A DNA stretch of 64,000 nt from NCBI RefSeq assembly GCF_019599145.1, contig NZ_CP080647.1, positions 7,316,001 through 7,380,000 on the forward strand. Reading direction: 5' to 3'. Shown in pieces: positions 8,503 to 16,979 of this stretch. The translations under genes and the position numbers were made by a program. A model generated the notes under the pieces. That model saw nothing but the letters and a program-made list of their open reading frames with translations. It ran no database searches and had not been told where the DNA came from. Origin of the DNA: Streptomyces akebiae (GTDB lineage Bacteria; Actinomycetota; Actinomycetes; Streptomycetales; Streptomycetaceae). Numbering within the stretch: the first letter of the stretch is position 1; every line of letters starts with the position of its first letter.

Positions 8503-9168
8503 ATGACGGCCACGACCGTTCTGACCGCCCGCGCCCTCCTGCTGGACATGGACGGCACCCTCGTCAACTCGGACGCCGCCGTCGAACGCGTCTGGCGGCG
8601 CTGGGCCGAGCGGAACGGGCTGGACGGCACCGAGATCATGAAGGTGGTCCACGGTCGCCAGGGGTACGCCACGATGGCCGTCCTGCTGCCGGACCGGCCC
8701 ATGGAGCAGAACCTCGCGGACAACGCCCGGATGCTGGCCGAGGAGACCGCCGACGTGGACGGCGTCGTCCCGATACCCGGCGCGCCCGAGTTCCTCGCCT
8801 CCCTCGTCGCCGGCGGCGTGCCGCACGCCCTCGTGACCTCGGCGGACGTCGCGCTGTCCACCGCACGGATGGGCGCGGCCGGGCTGGCGCTGCCCGAAGT
8901 GCGCGTCACCGCCGAGTCGGTCGGCGCGAGCAAGCCGGACCCCGAGGGCTTTCTGAAGGGTGCCGCCGAACTGGGCGTCGCGCCCGAGGACTGCGTCGTG
9001 TTCGAGGACTCCGAGGCGGGGATCCGGGCCGGGCGCGCCGCGGGGATGCGGGTCGTGGGGGTCGGGGAACGGGCCCGGCCCCATGGGCCGGACGTCGTGG
9101 TGCCGGACCTGACCACGCTGCGCGTCGAGGTCGCAGCGGACGGTCTGATCCGGCTCACGGTGGGATGA
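8503..9168 (+). CDS. HAD-IA family hydrolase (phosphosugar phosphatase-like)
   Basis: A 221-residue HAD phosphatase. Motif I is DMDGTLVNSD with catalytic Asp15 and Asp17; motif II is ALVTSADV; the motif III lysine is in GASKPDPEGF; motif IV is VFEDSEAGIRAG. A helical cap (about 20-85) places it in subfamily IA, near 2-deoxyglucose-6-phosphate or sugar-phosphate phosphatases; the substrate is not defined. The ATG at 8503 is preceded by GGAG with 6 nt spacing. An upstream in-frame start at 8416 would add unrelated residues. It acts in the cytoplasm. Confidence 0.88.
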   Translation: MTATTVLTARALLLDMDGTLVNSDAAVERVWRRWAERNGLDGTEIMKVVHGRQGYATMAVLLPDRPMEQNLADNARMLAEETADVDGVVPIPGAPEFLASLVAGGVPHALVTSADVALSTARMGAAGLALPEVRVTAESVGASKPDPEGFLKGAAELGVAPEDCVVFEDSEAGIRAGRAAGMRVVGVGERARPHGPDVVVPDLTTLRVEVAADGLIRLTVG

Positions 9169-9217
9169 GGTGCGTGGTGGGCGTGGTCGGTCGCGCCCTG
9201 CGGTCGGTGTAGCCCTC

Positions 9218-9252
9218 TAGTCGGTGTAGTCGGTGTAGTCGGTGTAGTCGGT
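9218..9252. repeat. 9-bp tandem repeat (TAGTCGGTG)n
   Basis: Nearly four head-to-tail copies of TAGTCGGTG in the convergent spacer between the HAD phosphatase and the reductase. Further GGTCGG words lie just upstream. It is noncoding, and length variation between strains is likely. Confidence 0.85.
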
Positions 9253-9283
9253 TGCGCCCTGTGGCCGACTGAGGCTTTCGGTG

Positions 9284-10237
9284 TCAGCGGCGGTCGTCGA
9301 GTACCTCCGTCAGCCTGGTGAAGCCGTCGGTGCCGTGGCCCTGGGCGATGGCACGGCGGACGAAGCCTTCGGCCGACCGCATGACGCTCGCGTCGATGCC
9401 GTGGGACTCGGAGACCTCGACGATGTGGGTCATGGTCGACAACGCCGAGGTGAGCGGGTTGCCCTCGCCGGAGTGCCGGCCGCTGTCGACCTCCTTCGCG
9501 CCCTCTTCGAAGAGCGGCGGCAGGATCGCGGCGATCCCCTGGGCGAACGGGGTCAACTCCCGTGCGCTGACACCCTCCGCCCGGGCCAGCGCCAGGGCAT
9601 GGGTGTAACCGGCGATCGCGGTCCAGAAGAGGTCGAGCAGCGCGACGTCGAACGTGGCCGCCCGGCCGATGTCCTCCCCCAGGTGCGTGTGGGTGCCGCC
9701 CAGCGCGTCCAGTACGGGCCGTTGGGCGCGGTGCAGGTCCGCGTCGCCGCTGTAGAGGAACACGCCGTCCGGGGTGCCGATGGTGGGCGTCGGCGTCATG
9801 ATCGCCCCGTCCAGGTAGCCGACTCCGTGCTCGGCCGCCCACGCGGCGGTGTCCCGGGCCCTGTGCGGGGTGTCGGCGGTCAGGTTGACCACCGTGCGGC
9901 CCTTGAGGGCCTCGGTGACCGCCGGGGTGCGCAGTATCGCGTCCGAGGCGTCGTAGTTGACCACGCAGACGACGGTCAGCGGGCTCGCGGCCACCGCCTC
10001 CGCGGCAGACCCGGCGCCGATCGCGCCGCGCGCCACCAGTTCCCCGTCCCGGCCCGGCGTACGGTTCCAGACCGTGGTCCGCAGCCCGGCGTCCAGGAAG
10101 GCACCGGCGAGGGCCCGGCCCATCGGGCCCAGGCCGAGTACGGTGACGGTGGGAGTGGGGGTGGTGCCGCCGGCCGCGCCGGAGGAGACGGAGGAGGCGG
10201 GGGTGGTGGCCGTGTGCTGTTCGGTGTGTGCGGGCAT
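9284..10237 (-). CDS. NAD(P)-dependent oxidoreductase, imine-reductase/beta-hydroxyacid dehydrogenase type
   Basis: A 317-residue protein. After a Thr/Ser-rich leader, the Rossmann motif VTVLGLGPMGRALAGAF (about 30-46) is followed by VWNRTPGRDG, in which the Asn-Arg-Thr turn favours NADP. The middle helix AATFDVALLDLFWTAIAGYTHALAL and the helical C-terminal half match the NADPH-dependent reductive aminase/imine reductase C-terminal domain that forms swapped dimers. Known members reduce cyclic imines or beta-hydroxyacids; the substrate cannot be told. It is divergent from an HxlR regulator 69 bases away, which probably controls it. Confidence 0.85.
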   Translation of the reverse strand: MPAHTEQHTATTPASSVSSGAAGGTTPTPTVTVLGLGPMGRALAGAFLDAGLRTTVWNRTPGRDGELVARGAIGAGSAAEAVAASPLTVVCVVNYDASDAILRTPAVTEALKGRTVVNLTADTPHRARDTAAWAAEHGVGYLDGAIMTPTPTIGTPDGVFLYSGDADLHRAQRPVLDALGGTHTHLGEDIGRAATFDVALLDLFWTAIAGYTHALALARAEGVSARELTPFAQGIAAILPPLFEEGAKEVDSGRHSGEGNPLTSALSTMTHIVEVSESHGIDASVMRSAEGFVRRAIAQGHGTDGFTRLTEVLDDRR

Positions 10238-10306
10238 GGCTCGGTAACTCCTGTGGAGAATGGGTCAGTTCGTGGAATCGCGACTGATGGGGCTGGGGGA
10301 GCGGGA

Positions 10307-10669
10307 ATGAGGCGCAGGCGTGCCCAGGACGCGAGTGTGTGCGGGGTGACCGCGGCGATCGCCGTGATCGAGGGGAAGTGGAAGACGTCGTTGCTCTGGC
10401 GGCTGGAGTCCGGCCCGCACCGTCCGGGTGAGCTGCGCCGGCTCCTGCCGGGGCTCAGCGAGAAGGTGCTGACGCAGGCGCTTCGCGAGATGGAGACGGA
10501 CGGGCTCGTGCACCGGGAGGTGCACGACGTGCTGCCCCTGAAGACCGTCTACTCCCTGACCCCGTTCGGCCGCGAACTCTCCGAGGCGCTGGGGCCCCTG
10601 TCGGACTGGGGGCACCGACGCCTGGAGACACTCAGCGGAGCGTCGCAGTCGGCGACGTCATCGCCGTAG
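10307..10669 (+). CDS. HxlR-type transcriptional regulator
   Basis: A 120-residue winged-helix protein with the HxlR core: C14 in DASVCGVTAAIAVIEGKWKTSLLW, then GPHRPGELRRLLPGLSEKVLTQALREMETDGLVHRE and YSLTPFGREL. HxlR proteins bind as dimers and often sense electrophiles or redox stress through the N-terminal cysteine. It is divergent from the reductase gene across a 69-base shared promoter region, a layout typical of local control. The ATG at 10307 follows a GGGAG-type site. Confidence 0.92.
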   Translation: MRRRRAQDASVCGVTAAIAVIEGKWKTSLLWRLESGPHRPGELRRLLPGLSEKVLTQALREMETDGLVHREVHDVLPLKTVYSLTPFGRELSEALGPLSDWGHRRLETLSGASQSATSSP

Positions 10670-10808
10670 GCCTCGCTGTCTCGTCATCGTCTCGTCATCG
10701 TCTCGTCTTCCGTCCCCGCTCAGTGGCGCGCCCCGTCGGCCGCTCCCTCACCACAAGGATCGTCCGACACCGCCCGGCCGCCAAGTACCCACAAAAAGGT
10801 GGGTACTT

Positions 10809-11156
10809 ATGGCTTCCGGTCGCGCTACCGCGGTGCGTACGCCGGAGGACGGCGTCGAGTTGATGTTGGATGACTGGATGGAACGCATCGAGGCCGAGCT
10901 GTTCACGGATCCAGGTAACGACGCGGTCGTCCGCCTGCCCCCGCGCAGGTTTCCGGGCGTGCTGATCCAGGGAGATTCCCTGTCGATTCTCCGCGCCGAC
11001 GTCGCCGGAATCGTGGAAGCCTGCGACCAGGGCGACATCGCAGAAGCGCGAGAGACCGCGGCGCTCGTCCTCTCCGGCCTCGACGAGCTGTTGGCCCGCT
11101 ACACGAAGGCTCTGAAGGACAACGGCGTCCCCGTCCCCTTCCACCAGGCGCCCTGA
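10809..11156 (+). CDS. Conserved small actinobacterial protein of unknown function
   Basis: A 115-residue soluble acidic protein. It has a helix-rich start (VELMLDDWMERIEAELF), a central segment NDAVVRLPPRRFPGVLIQGDSLSILRADVA and a second helical segment (EARETAALVLSGLDELLARYTKAL). The RRFPGVLIQGDSL segment is familiar from uncharacterised Streptomyces proteins (possibly DUF6959), but I cannot assign a function. The ATG at 10809 has no strong ribosome site and could be leaderless. It ends before a strong bidirectional terminator. Confidence 0.7.
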   Translation: MASGRATAVRTPEDGVELMLDDWMERIEAELFTDPGNDAVVRLPPRRFPGVLIQGDSLSILRADVAGIVEACDQGDIAEARETAALVLSGLDELLARYTKALKDNGVPVPFHQAP

Positions 11157-11414
11157 CCGGTGTCCCGGGGCCTGTGGCTCGTGGGTGGGGATGGCGGGCG
11201 CGTCTACGACGCCGGGCGGGTGGGGACATGGCCGAGGACGGGCGGGCAGGCGGGGAGGGGGCCCTGGTGCCCGGGGCGGCTTGGCGGTCGCGGTGACGTC
11301 GGACGGGCGCCCGGTGGGCGGATTCGGCATGGGGGCGGCGGTTCCGGCCTCTCGCCGACCCCGCCCCGTGCGGTACTCCCGGCGGGCCGAGCCCTCGTCC
11401 TGAGGGGGGCGGTT

Positions 11415-11446
11415 CCCCCGCCCGGGTGCACTGGTGCGGGCGGGGG
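11415..11446. terminator. Bidirectional hairpin terminator
   Basis: A perfect 10-bp stem CCCCCGCCCG / CGGGCGGGGG with a 12-base loop lies between the + strand small gene ending at 11156 and the - strand monooxygenase ending at 11477. The rest of the 320-base spacer shows no gene; a 72-codon frame at 11185-11403 lacks protein-like composition. Confidence 0.75.
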
Positions 11447-11476
11447 CCTTCGTGTGGGGGCGTGCGTCCGACGGGG

Positions 11477-11797
11477 TCAGGAGTCGGTCTTCGGGCCCGT
11501 CTGCTGGAGGACCTCGAAGGTCCAGACGGAGGAGTCGGCGGCGGCCGGCCTCGGGCGGTCGCCACCACCCTGGTGGGCCTGCTTCATGGGGCCCTCCATC
11601 CACGCCTGGAAGGCGGCCTCGTCGCGCCAGCGGGTGTAGACGAGGTAGTTGTCGGTGCCGTCGACGGGGCGCAGGAGCTCGAACCACTCGAAGCCGTCGG
11701 AGCTCTCGACCACCCCGGCGCGGGAAGCGAACCGCTTCTCCAGCGTCTCGCGCTGCTCGGCCGGAACCGTGAGGACGTTGATCTTGACGATGCTCAT
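11477..11797 (-). CDS. Antibiotic biosynthesis monooxygenase (ABM) family protein
   Basis: A 106-residue protein with the ferredoxin-like ABM fold: MSIVKINVLTVPAEQRETLEKRFASRAG, then GFEWFELLRPVDGTDNYLVYTRWRDEAAFQAWM. The family includes ActVA-Orf6-type quinone-forming monooxygenases and IsdG-type haem oxygenases. A single-domain member of this length with a C-terminal SVWTFEVLQ strand usually lacks a known substrate. The ATG at 11797 is chosen because MSIVKINV is the conserved first strand; the six upstream codons add nothing. Confidence 0.87.
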   Translation of the reverse strand: MSIVKINVLTVPAEQRETLEKRFASRAGVVESSDGFEWFELLRPVDGTDNYLVYTRWRDEAAFQAWMEGPMKQAHQGGGDRPRPAAADSSVWTFEVLQQTGPKTDS

Positions 11798-11849
11798 GGC
11801 CTCATCCTGCATCACGCACGACGAGGGGGCACCGGCCGACCCCCGTCGG

Positions 11850-12989
11850 TCACGGCTCCTTCGTCTCGGACTCCAGGCTCTGCCGGGTCACCAGGCCGTA
11901 GACGCCCGGCTCCTCCTTGTCCTTCGTGATGCCGCGGGTGTTCTGGTAGACGAGGACGGCCTGTTCGACCTGCTCGTCGAAGTTCTGGTCGATGTCACCG
12001 GTGTAGATGCCCAACTGGCGCAGCCGGAGCTGGAGTTCGGTGACCTCGGGGTCGTCGTCGCCGACGCGGAGCGTCTTGGGGACCACCAGTCGGCTGTCGT
12101 CCGCATCGTTCGCGCCGGCGGCCGAGGAGCCGGTGGAGGCGCCCGCGCTCGGCGCGCTCTGCTCGGGGGTCGGCGACACGGACGGCGACGGTGAGCCCGA
12201 CGGCTCCGAGGGTGACGGAGAGGGAGACGGGTTCTTCGTGGGGCTCGGCGACCCCGCGCCGCCGCTCGACGGCGCGGGTGCGGGTGCCCCGCCCCCACCG
12301 CCGCCCTCCCCGGACGGCTCCACCGGCGACGCCTCCCCGTCGGGCGATGTGTCCGGCACGCTCGCACGTAGGTCGTCCGGCAGCGCGCGGTCCCGCTCGG
12401 GGGCCTCGTACGAGAACAGTCCGCTCGCGAACCCGGCCGCCGCCATCACTCCGGCGGCGGCCGTCCCGGCGAGGGCGACCATCAGCCCCGTACGCCGGCG
12501 GCGCCGGCCCCGGGGGCGCCCTGCCGAGGGTGCGGCGGTGGCGGAGGAGGGGGTGGTGAAGGGGGTCGCGGGCGCCGCCGAGGTCGCGGGGCCGGACAGG
12601 AGGGGCCGCCGTTCGGCTGACGCGTCCGGCGCGGTCGCGGGCGTCGCCGTCGGCGCCGTGGTCATCGGTGCCGTGGTCATCGGCATCGCGGTCATCGGCA
12701 GCGCGATCGTCGGCGTCCGGTCGGGGCCAGGATCAAGGGCTCCGCGGGCTCTGGGTGATTCGGGGGTCTCGGAGTGCTGCGGGGCGCCCGGGGGGACCTC
12801 GTACTCGTCGCCCAGTTCCACGTAAGGGCGTATCCGAAGGGGGTCGAAGTCCTCCGCGGCCGCCGCCTCGGCCGTACGGGTCTCGAGCAGGGCCTCGGAC
12901 GCGCGGCGGCCGCACGCGCAGGACGGCGTGCCGTCCGAGGCCCGGGGTGTGAAGCACTCCGGGCATATGTGACTGGTCGGTTCACTCAC
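11850..12989 (-). CDS. Membrane-anchored peptidoglycan-binding protein with N-terminal zinc ribbon
   Basis: A 379-residue protein. Residues 1-40 hold two paired-cysteine motifs (CPEC and CAC), a cytoplasmic zinc-ribbon-like element. A Pro/Ala/Thr-rich stretch follows with short repeats encoding M-T-A-P. A transmembrane helix lies near 165-190 (TGLMVALAGTAAAGVMAAAG), then a long Pro/Ser/Glu-rich linker. The C-terminus (about 305-379) is a PG_binding_1 domain: LRVGDDDPEVTELQLRLRQL with VYGLVTRQSLE. It probably links a cytoplasmic partner to cell-wall peptidoglycan. The GTG at 12989 has GGGAGGA at 7 nt. Confidence 0.85.
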   Translation of the reverse strand: MSEPTSHICPECFTPRASDGTPSCACGRRASEALLETRTAEAAAAEDFDPLRIRPYVELGDEYEVPPGAPQHSETPESPRARGALDPGPDRTPTIALPMTAMPMTTAPMTTAPTATPATAPDASAERRPLLSGPATSAAPATPFTTPSSATAAPSAGRPRGRRRRRTGLMVALAGTAAAGVMAAAGFASGLFSYEAPERDRALPDDLRASVPDTSPDGEASPVEPSGEGGGGGGAPAPAPSSGGAGSPSPTKNPSPSPSPSEPSGSPSPSVSPTPEQSAPSAGASTGSSAAGANDADDSRLVVPKTLRVGDDDPEVTELQLRLRQLGIYTGDIDQNFDEQVEQAVLVYQNTRGITKDKEEPGVYGLVTRQSLESETKEP

Positions 12990-13196
12990 GTGTCGTTCCT
13001 CCCCGCGAAGACTCCAGAGTTTAAGCAAAAGGTCGACACAGAATCTCCCAGGCGCCACGGGAATCACGGGTTCCGGAAAGCCTCGACAGGCCATAACCGG
13101 TCACACCGACCACCATGGAACGGACATGGAGGAAGAGGAAGAAGGAGAGGAGACTGAGGGCGCTGTACGAGGCCCTCGGGTCCTCAGGAGGTCCGC

Positions 13197-15482
13197 ATGA
13201 CCGACGACACCAGTCGCGAGCCCGCGCAGGGGCCCGCGCACCAGCCCGCGCAGGGGCCCACGCAAGGGCCGTCCCGTGGGCCCGGCCCCGCAGGTACCCC
13301 CGTCGGCGTCCCCGCCGACGGGGGTACCGCCGGACGCACACCCCCGCCCGGCCCCCGTGGTCACGGCGTCCCCACCTCCGAGCGGGTGCCCGGTGGGGTG
13401 ATGGTCTCCATCGGGGCCCTGCTGCTGGGGATGCTGCTGGCCGCGTTGGACCAGACGATCGTGTCGACGGCCCTGCCGACGATCGTGAGTGAACTCGGCG
13501 GGCTGGAGCATCTGTCGTGGGTGGTCACGGCGTACATGCTGGCGGCGACGGCGGCCACCCCGCTGTGGGGGAAGCTGGGGGACCAGTACGGCCGGAAGCG
13601 GCTGTTCCAGACGGCGATCGTGATTTTTCTCATCGGGTCGGCGTTGTGCGGAGCGGCCCAGAACATGCCCCAGTTGATCGGGTTCCGCGCGCTGCAGGGC
13701 CTCGGCGGCGGCGGACTCATGGTGCTGTCGATGGCGATCGTCGGGGACCTCGTCCCGCCGCGTGAACGCGGGCGCTACCAGGGGCTGTTCGGTGCGGTCT
13801 TCGGTGCGACGAGTGTGCTCGGGCCGCTGCTGGGCGGGCTGTTCACCGAACATCTCAGCTGGCGTTGGGTGTTCTACGTCAACCTGCCCGTCGGAGCGGT
13901 CGCGTTGGTCGTCATCGCCGCCGTGCTGCGCATCCCGCGGCGGTCCGAGCGGCATGTCATCGACTACCTCGGGACCTTCCTGATCGCCTCCGTGGCCACC
14001 TGTCTGGTCCTGGTCGCCTCCCTCGGCGGCACCACCTGGGACTGGAATTCGCCGCAGATCATCGGTCTCTCCGTGCTGGCCGTGCTGCTGGTCGCCGCCT
14101 TCGTCGCCGCCGAGCGGCGGGCCGCCGAACCCGTCCTCCCGCTCAAGCTGTTCCGCGTCCGCACCTTCACCCTGTCCGCCGTGATCAGCTTCGTCGTCGG
14201 GTTCGCGATGTTCGGCGCGATGACCTACCTGCCGACGTTCCTGCAGGTCGTGCATGGCGTGTCGCCGACCATGTCCGGCGTGCACATGCTGCCGATGGTG
14301 TTCGGGCTGCTGCTGTCCTCGACGGTCTCCGGGCAGATCGTCAGCCGTACGGGTCGCTGGAAGGTGTTCCCGCTCGCCGGCACGGCCGTCACCACGCTGG
14401 GACTGCTGCTCCTGCACCAGTTGGACGCGAACAGCGGCGACGGTGAGATGAGCGCGTACCTCTTCGTCTTCGGGGCCGGGCTCGGCCTCGTCATGCAGGT
14501 CCTCGTCCTCATCGTGCAGAACGCCGTCTCCTACGAGGACCTCGGCGTCGCCACCTCCGGCGCGACCTTCTTCCGGTCCATCGGCGCCTCGTTCGGCGTA
14601 GCCGTCTTCGGTACGGTCTTCGCCGGGCACCTCGGCGAGAAGCTCACCGACGCGCTCGACGGGGCCGCGCTGCCCTCCGGCGTCACGGTGGAGGGGCTGA
14701 AGGCCGACCCGCGTGAGATCGCCGAACTCCCCGCCGCGCTGCGCCCGCCCGTCCTCGACGCGTACGCCGCCTCCATCACCGACGTCTTCGTCTACGCCGC
14801 CCCGGTCGCCCTCCTCGGCTTCGTCCTCGCCTGGTTCCTGCGCGAGGACCGGCTGCGGGCGTCCGTGACGGCGCCGGACGCCACCGAGACGCTGGCCAGC
14901 AACCCGGTCGAGCGGTCGTCGTACGACGAGGTGTGCCGGGCGCTGTCGGTGCTCGGTTCCCGGGAGGGCCGCCGGGAGATCTACCGGAAGATCACCGCGC
15001 GGGCCGGTTACGACCTGCTGCCCGCCACGAGCTGGCTGCTGCTGCGGATCCGGCGGTACGGCTGGGCCGAACCCGCCGTGCTCGCGGAGCGCAGCACCGT
15101 CCCGCTCGACGTGGTCATGGCCGCGACCCGGCAGGTCGAGGAGCGCCGGCTGGCCCGTCGCGACGGCATCGACCTCGTCCTCACCGACACCGGCCGCCAG
15201 GCCGCCGACCGGCTCGCCAAGGCCCGCGAGGACTCCCTCGCCGAACTCCTCGGTGACTGGTGGGGCCGCGACCGGCCCACCGACCTCGTCCGCCTCGTCG
15301 AGGAACTCAACGCCGAGCTGTGCGGCTCCGACGACGAACGTCCGCACGCCGAAGGGGCGATCACCCGCCGACAGACCGTCAGGCCGACGTCCTCCGGTTC
15401 CGGTACGCCGCCCACACCGCCCACCCCACCCACGCCGCCCACGCCTCCTACGACTCCCACCTCTCCGTCAGTCTCTTCGTGA
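13197..15482 (+). CDS. DHA2-family (EmrB/QacA-type) MFS drug exporter with C-terminal winged-helix-like domain
   Basis: A 761-residue protein. A disordered Gln/Pro-rich N-terminus (about 1-60) precedes the 14-helix exporter. Motif D1 is LDQTIVSTALPTI, motif A is GKLGDQYGRKRLF and motif C is GPLLGGLF. Proton-driven multidrug or metabolite export is expected. After the last helix (about 555) a soluble tail of some 170 residues has a winged-helix look (DEVCRALSVLGSREGRREIYRKI ... DVVMAATRQVEERRLARRDG ... LTDTGRQAADRL), then a Thr-Pro-Pro repeat end. Its 3' end overlaps the convergent GNAT gene by 35 bases. Start ATG at 13197 follows an AGGAGG-type site. Confidence 0.9.
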   Translation: MTDDTSREPAQGPAHQPAQGPTQGPSRGPGPAGTPVGVPADGGTAGRTPPPGPRGHGVPTSERVPGGVMVSIGALLLGMLLAALDQTIVSTALPTIVSELGGLEHLSWVVTAYMLAATAATPLWGKLGDQYGRKRLFQTAIVIFLIGSALCGAAQNMPQLIGFRALQGLGGGGLMVLSMAIVGDLVPPRERGRYQGLFGAVFGATSVLGPLLGGLFTEHLSWRWVFYVNLPVGAVALVVIAAVLRIPRRSERHVIDYLGTFLIASVATCLVLVASLGGTTWDWNSPQIIGLSVLAVLLVAAFVAAERRAAEPVLPLKLFRVRTFTLSAVISFVVGFAMFGAMTYLPTFLQVVHGVSPTMSGVHMLPMVFGLLLSSTVSGQIVSRTGRWKVFPLAGTAVTTLGLLLLHQLDANSGDGEMSAYLFVFGAGLGLVMQVLVLIVQNAVSYEDLGVATSGATFFRSIGASFGVAVFGTVFAGHLGEKLTDALDGAALPSGVTVEGLKADPREIAELPAALRPPVLDAYAASITDVFVYAAPVALLGFVLAWFLREDRLRASVTAPDATETLASNPVERSSYDEVCRALSVLGSREGRREIYRKITARAGYDLLPATSWLLLRIRRYGWAEPAVLAERSTVPLDVVMAATRQVEERRLARRDGIDLVLTDTGRQAADRLAKAREDSLAELLGDWWGRDRPTDLVRLVEELNAELCGSDDERPHAEGAITRRQTVRPTSSGSGTPPTPPTPPTPPTPPTTPTSPSVSS

Positions 15483-16032
15483 ACCAGTGGTCCGCGTACT
15501 CGTGGTCGTTGTGCGGGGCGCTCTCCGCGTAGCCGAGACGTGCGTAGAGTGCCCGGGCCTCCACCAGGTCTCCCCGGGTGTCCAGCACCATCTGCTCGGC
15601 GCCCCGTGCGCGGGCCGCGTCCTCGGCCGCGGCGACGAGCAGCGCGGCGCCGCCCCTGCCCCGGGCCTCGGTCCGCAGGAAGACCCGCTTCAGCTCGGCC
15701 GTCGTGGCGTCCGCCAACCGCACCCCCGCCGTGCCGACCGGCTCGCCCCCGTACCGTGCCACCAGCAGCACCCCGCCCGGCGGCGCGAGGTACTCCCCGG
15801 TGTCCGCCGCGATCTCCCGCTCCAGCTCGTCCGGGTCCGTGGCATGCCCTTCGTGCAGCAGATACCAGCGGTCGCTGACCTCCGTGTAGTACGCCCGCCA
15901 GAGGGCCGCGGCGACGGGGGAGTCGTAGGGCTCGGCGGCCACGGACCAGCGGGCCGGAGCCGGCCGGGTGGGTGTCGTCGGTGGGGTGGGCGGCGAAGTC
16001 GGCGTGGGCGTCGAACGGGTCATGGCGGTCAT
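15448..16032 (-). CDS. GNAT family N-acetyltransferase
   Basis: A 194-residue acetyltransferase. A Pro/Thr-rich N-terminus (1-28) precedes the GNAT fold; the acetyl-CoA-binding motif A is RVFLRTEARGRGGAALLVAAAEDAARARG (R-x-x-G-x-G/A), followed by LDTRGDLVEARALYARLGYAES. It acts in the cytoplasm and the substrate is unknown. The stop lies inside the 3' end of the convergent exporter (35-base overlap). ATG at 16032 or 16023 is possible; neither has a clear ribosome site. Confidence 0.88.
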   Translation of the reverse strand: MTAMTRSTPTPTSPPTPPTTPTRPAPARWSVAAEPYDSPVAAALWRAYYTEVSDRWYLLHEGHATDPDELEREIAADTGEYLAPPGGVLLVARYGGEPVGTAGVRLADATTAELKRVFLRTEARGRGGAALLVAAAEDAARARGAEQMVLDTRGDLVEARALYARLGYAESAPHNDHEYADHWFTKRLTERWES

Positions 16033-16087
16033 TGTCGGGAGCGGGGGCGGGCCGCTCGCAAACGATTTACGCCGCTGCCCCGTGCGT

Positions 16088-16150
16088 CACGCCGTCCGTC
16101 CCGCGCCTCACGCCGTCCGTCCCGTCCGCCACGCCGTCCGTCCCGCGGGC
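16088..16150. repeat. 21-bp tandem repeat, three copies
   Basis: Three head-to-tail copies sharing CACGCCGTCCGTCCCG, with a variable last five bases, in the promoter spacer between GNAT and the envelope gene at 16246. It is noncoding. Confidence 0.85.
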
Positions 16151-16245
16151 ACGCGCTTGCCGTTTGAACGACCGGGTTCGGGCAACCCGGTGCGAAACGG
16201 CCCTACGGGGCGAGACGCCCGGGCCGAGGACTCTGGAAGGCATTC

Positions 16246-16974
16246 ATGTCCACAGGATTGATCATCGCTTTGATCGTGATCGTGGCGGTCGTGGTCGTCG
16301 TGGCCGCCGTCCTGACCCTGCGCGCACGTAGGAGCGCGGGTGGCGGCGGTTCGCTGAAGCGGCGTTTCGGACCCGAGTACGACCGGGCCGTGGCCCGCCA
16401 CGACGGTGACGAGCGGGCCGCCGCCCGGGAGCTCGCGGAGCGGGTGAAGCGGCACGGCTCGCTGGAGAAGCGGCCGCTGCCGAGCGCCGAGCGCGAACGG
16501 TACGAGTCGCGCTGGGCCGCCGCCCAGGAGCGTTTCGTCGACTCGCCCCGTGAGGCGGTCGCCGAGGCGGACCGGCTGCTCTCCGAGGTGGCCGCGGCCC
16601 GCGGCTTCCCGGAAGAGGGCCGCTACGAGACCCAGTTGGAGGCGCTCTCCGTCCACCACGCCCACCATGTGCAGGGCTACCGCCGGGTGCACCTCGCGGC
16701 GCACACCACCGGTGACGCCAACGGCGTCGGCCCCGGCACCGGCACCGGCACCGAGGACATGCGCGAGGCCATGATCGAGGCCCGCGCCCTGTTCGAGGAC
16801 CTGGTGACACCGGACCGCCGGGACGCGCGGGCGGACCGTGACGCCTCGGCCGGACACCCGGGCCACCGCGACGGCTCGGTGCGACGCGACGGGCGCGACG
16901 GTGCGGCTGCCGACGGCCGCCACCGGTCCCATCTGCCATGGGCGCCGGCCAGGCGCCACGTGAAAGGGAGTTGA
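16246..16974 (+). CDS. Single-pass membrane protein, conserved in Streptomyces
   Basis: A 242-residue protein with one N-terminal membrane anchor (LIIALIVIVAVVVVVAAVLTL). A charged helical cytoplasmic region follows, with SLKRRFGPEYDRAVARHDGDERAAARELAERVKRH and SRWAAAQERFVDSPREAVAEADRLLSEVAA. These segments recur in a widespread but uncharacterised Streptomyces membrane family. The tail is Gly/Arg/Asp-rich and disordered. The gene at 16980 starts 5 bases after its stop and shares the DSPREAV...EAD motif, so the two are likely co-translated partners or paralogues. Confidence 0.75.
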   Translation: MSTGLIIALIVIVAVVVVVAAVLTLRARRSAGGGGSLKRRFGPEYDRAVARHDGDERAAARELAERVKRHGSLEKRPLPSAERERYESRWAAAQERFVDSPREAVAEADRLLSEVAAARGFPEEGRYETQLEALSVHHAHHVQGYRRVHLAAHTTGDANGVGPGTGTGTEDMREAMIEARALFEDLVTPDRRDARADRDASAGHPGHRDGSVRRDGRDGAAADGRHRSHLPWAPARRHVKGS

Positions 16975-16979
16975 GGGGG

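Noticed and set aside
11185..11403. A 72-codon + strand frame
   Set aside because: Gly/Arg/Pro-rich, no ribosome site, no family resemblance; it ends at a terminator in a noncoding spacer.
13101..15347. A 748-codon minus-strand frame opposite the DHA2 exporter
   Set aside because: Asp/Glu/Gln/Arg-rich shadow of transmembrane coding; no start signal.
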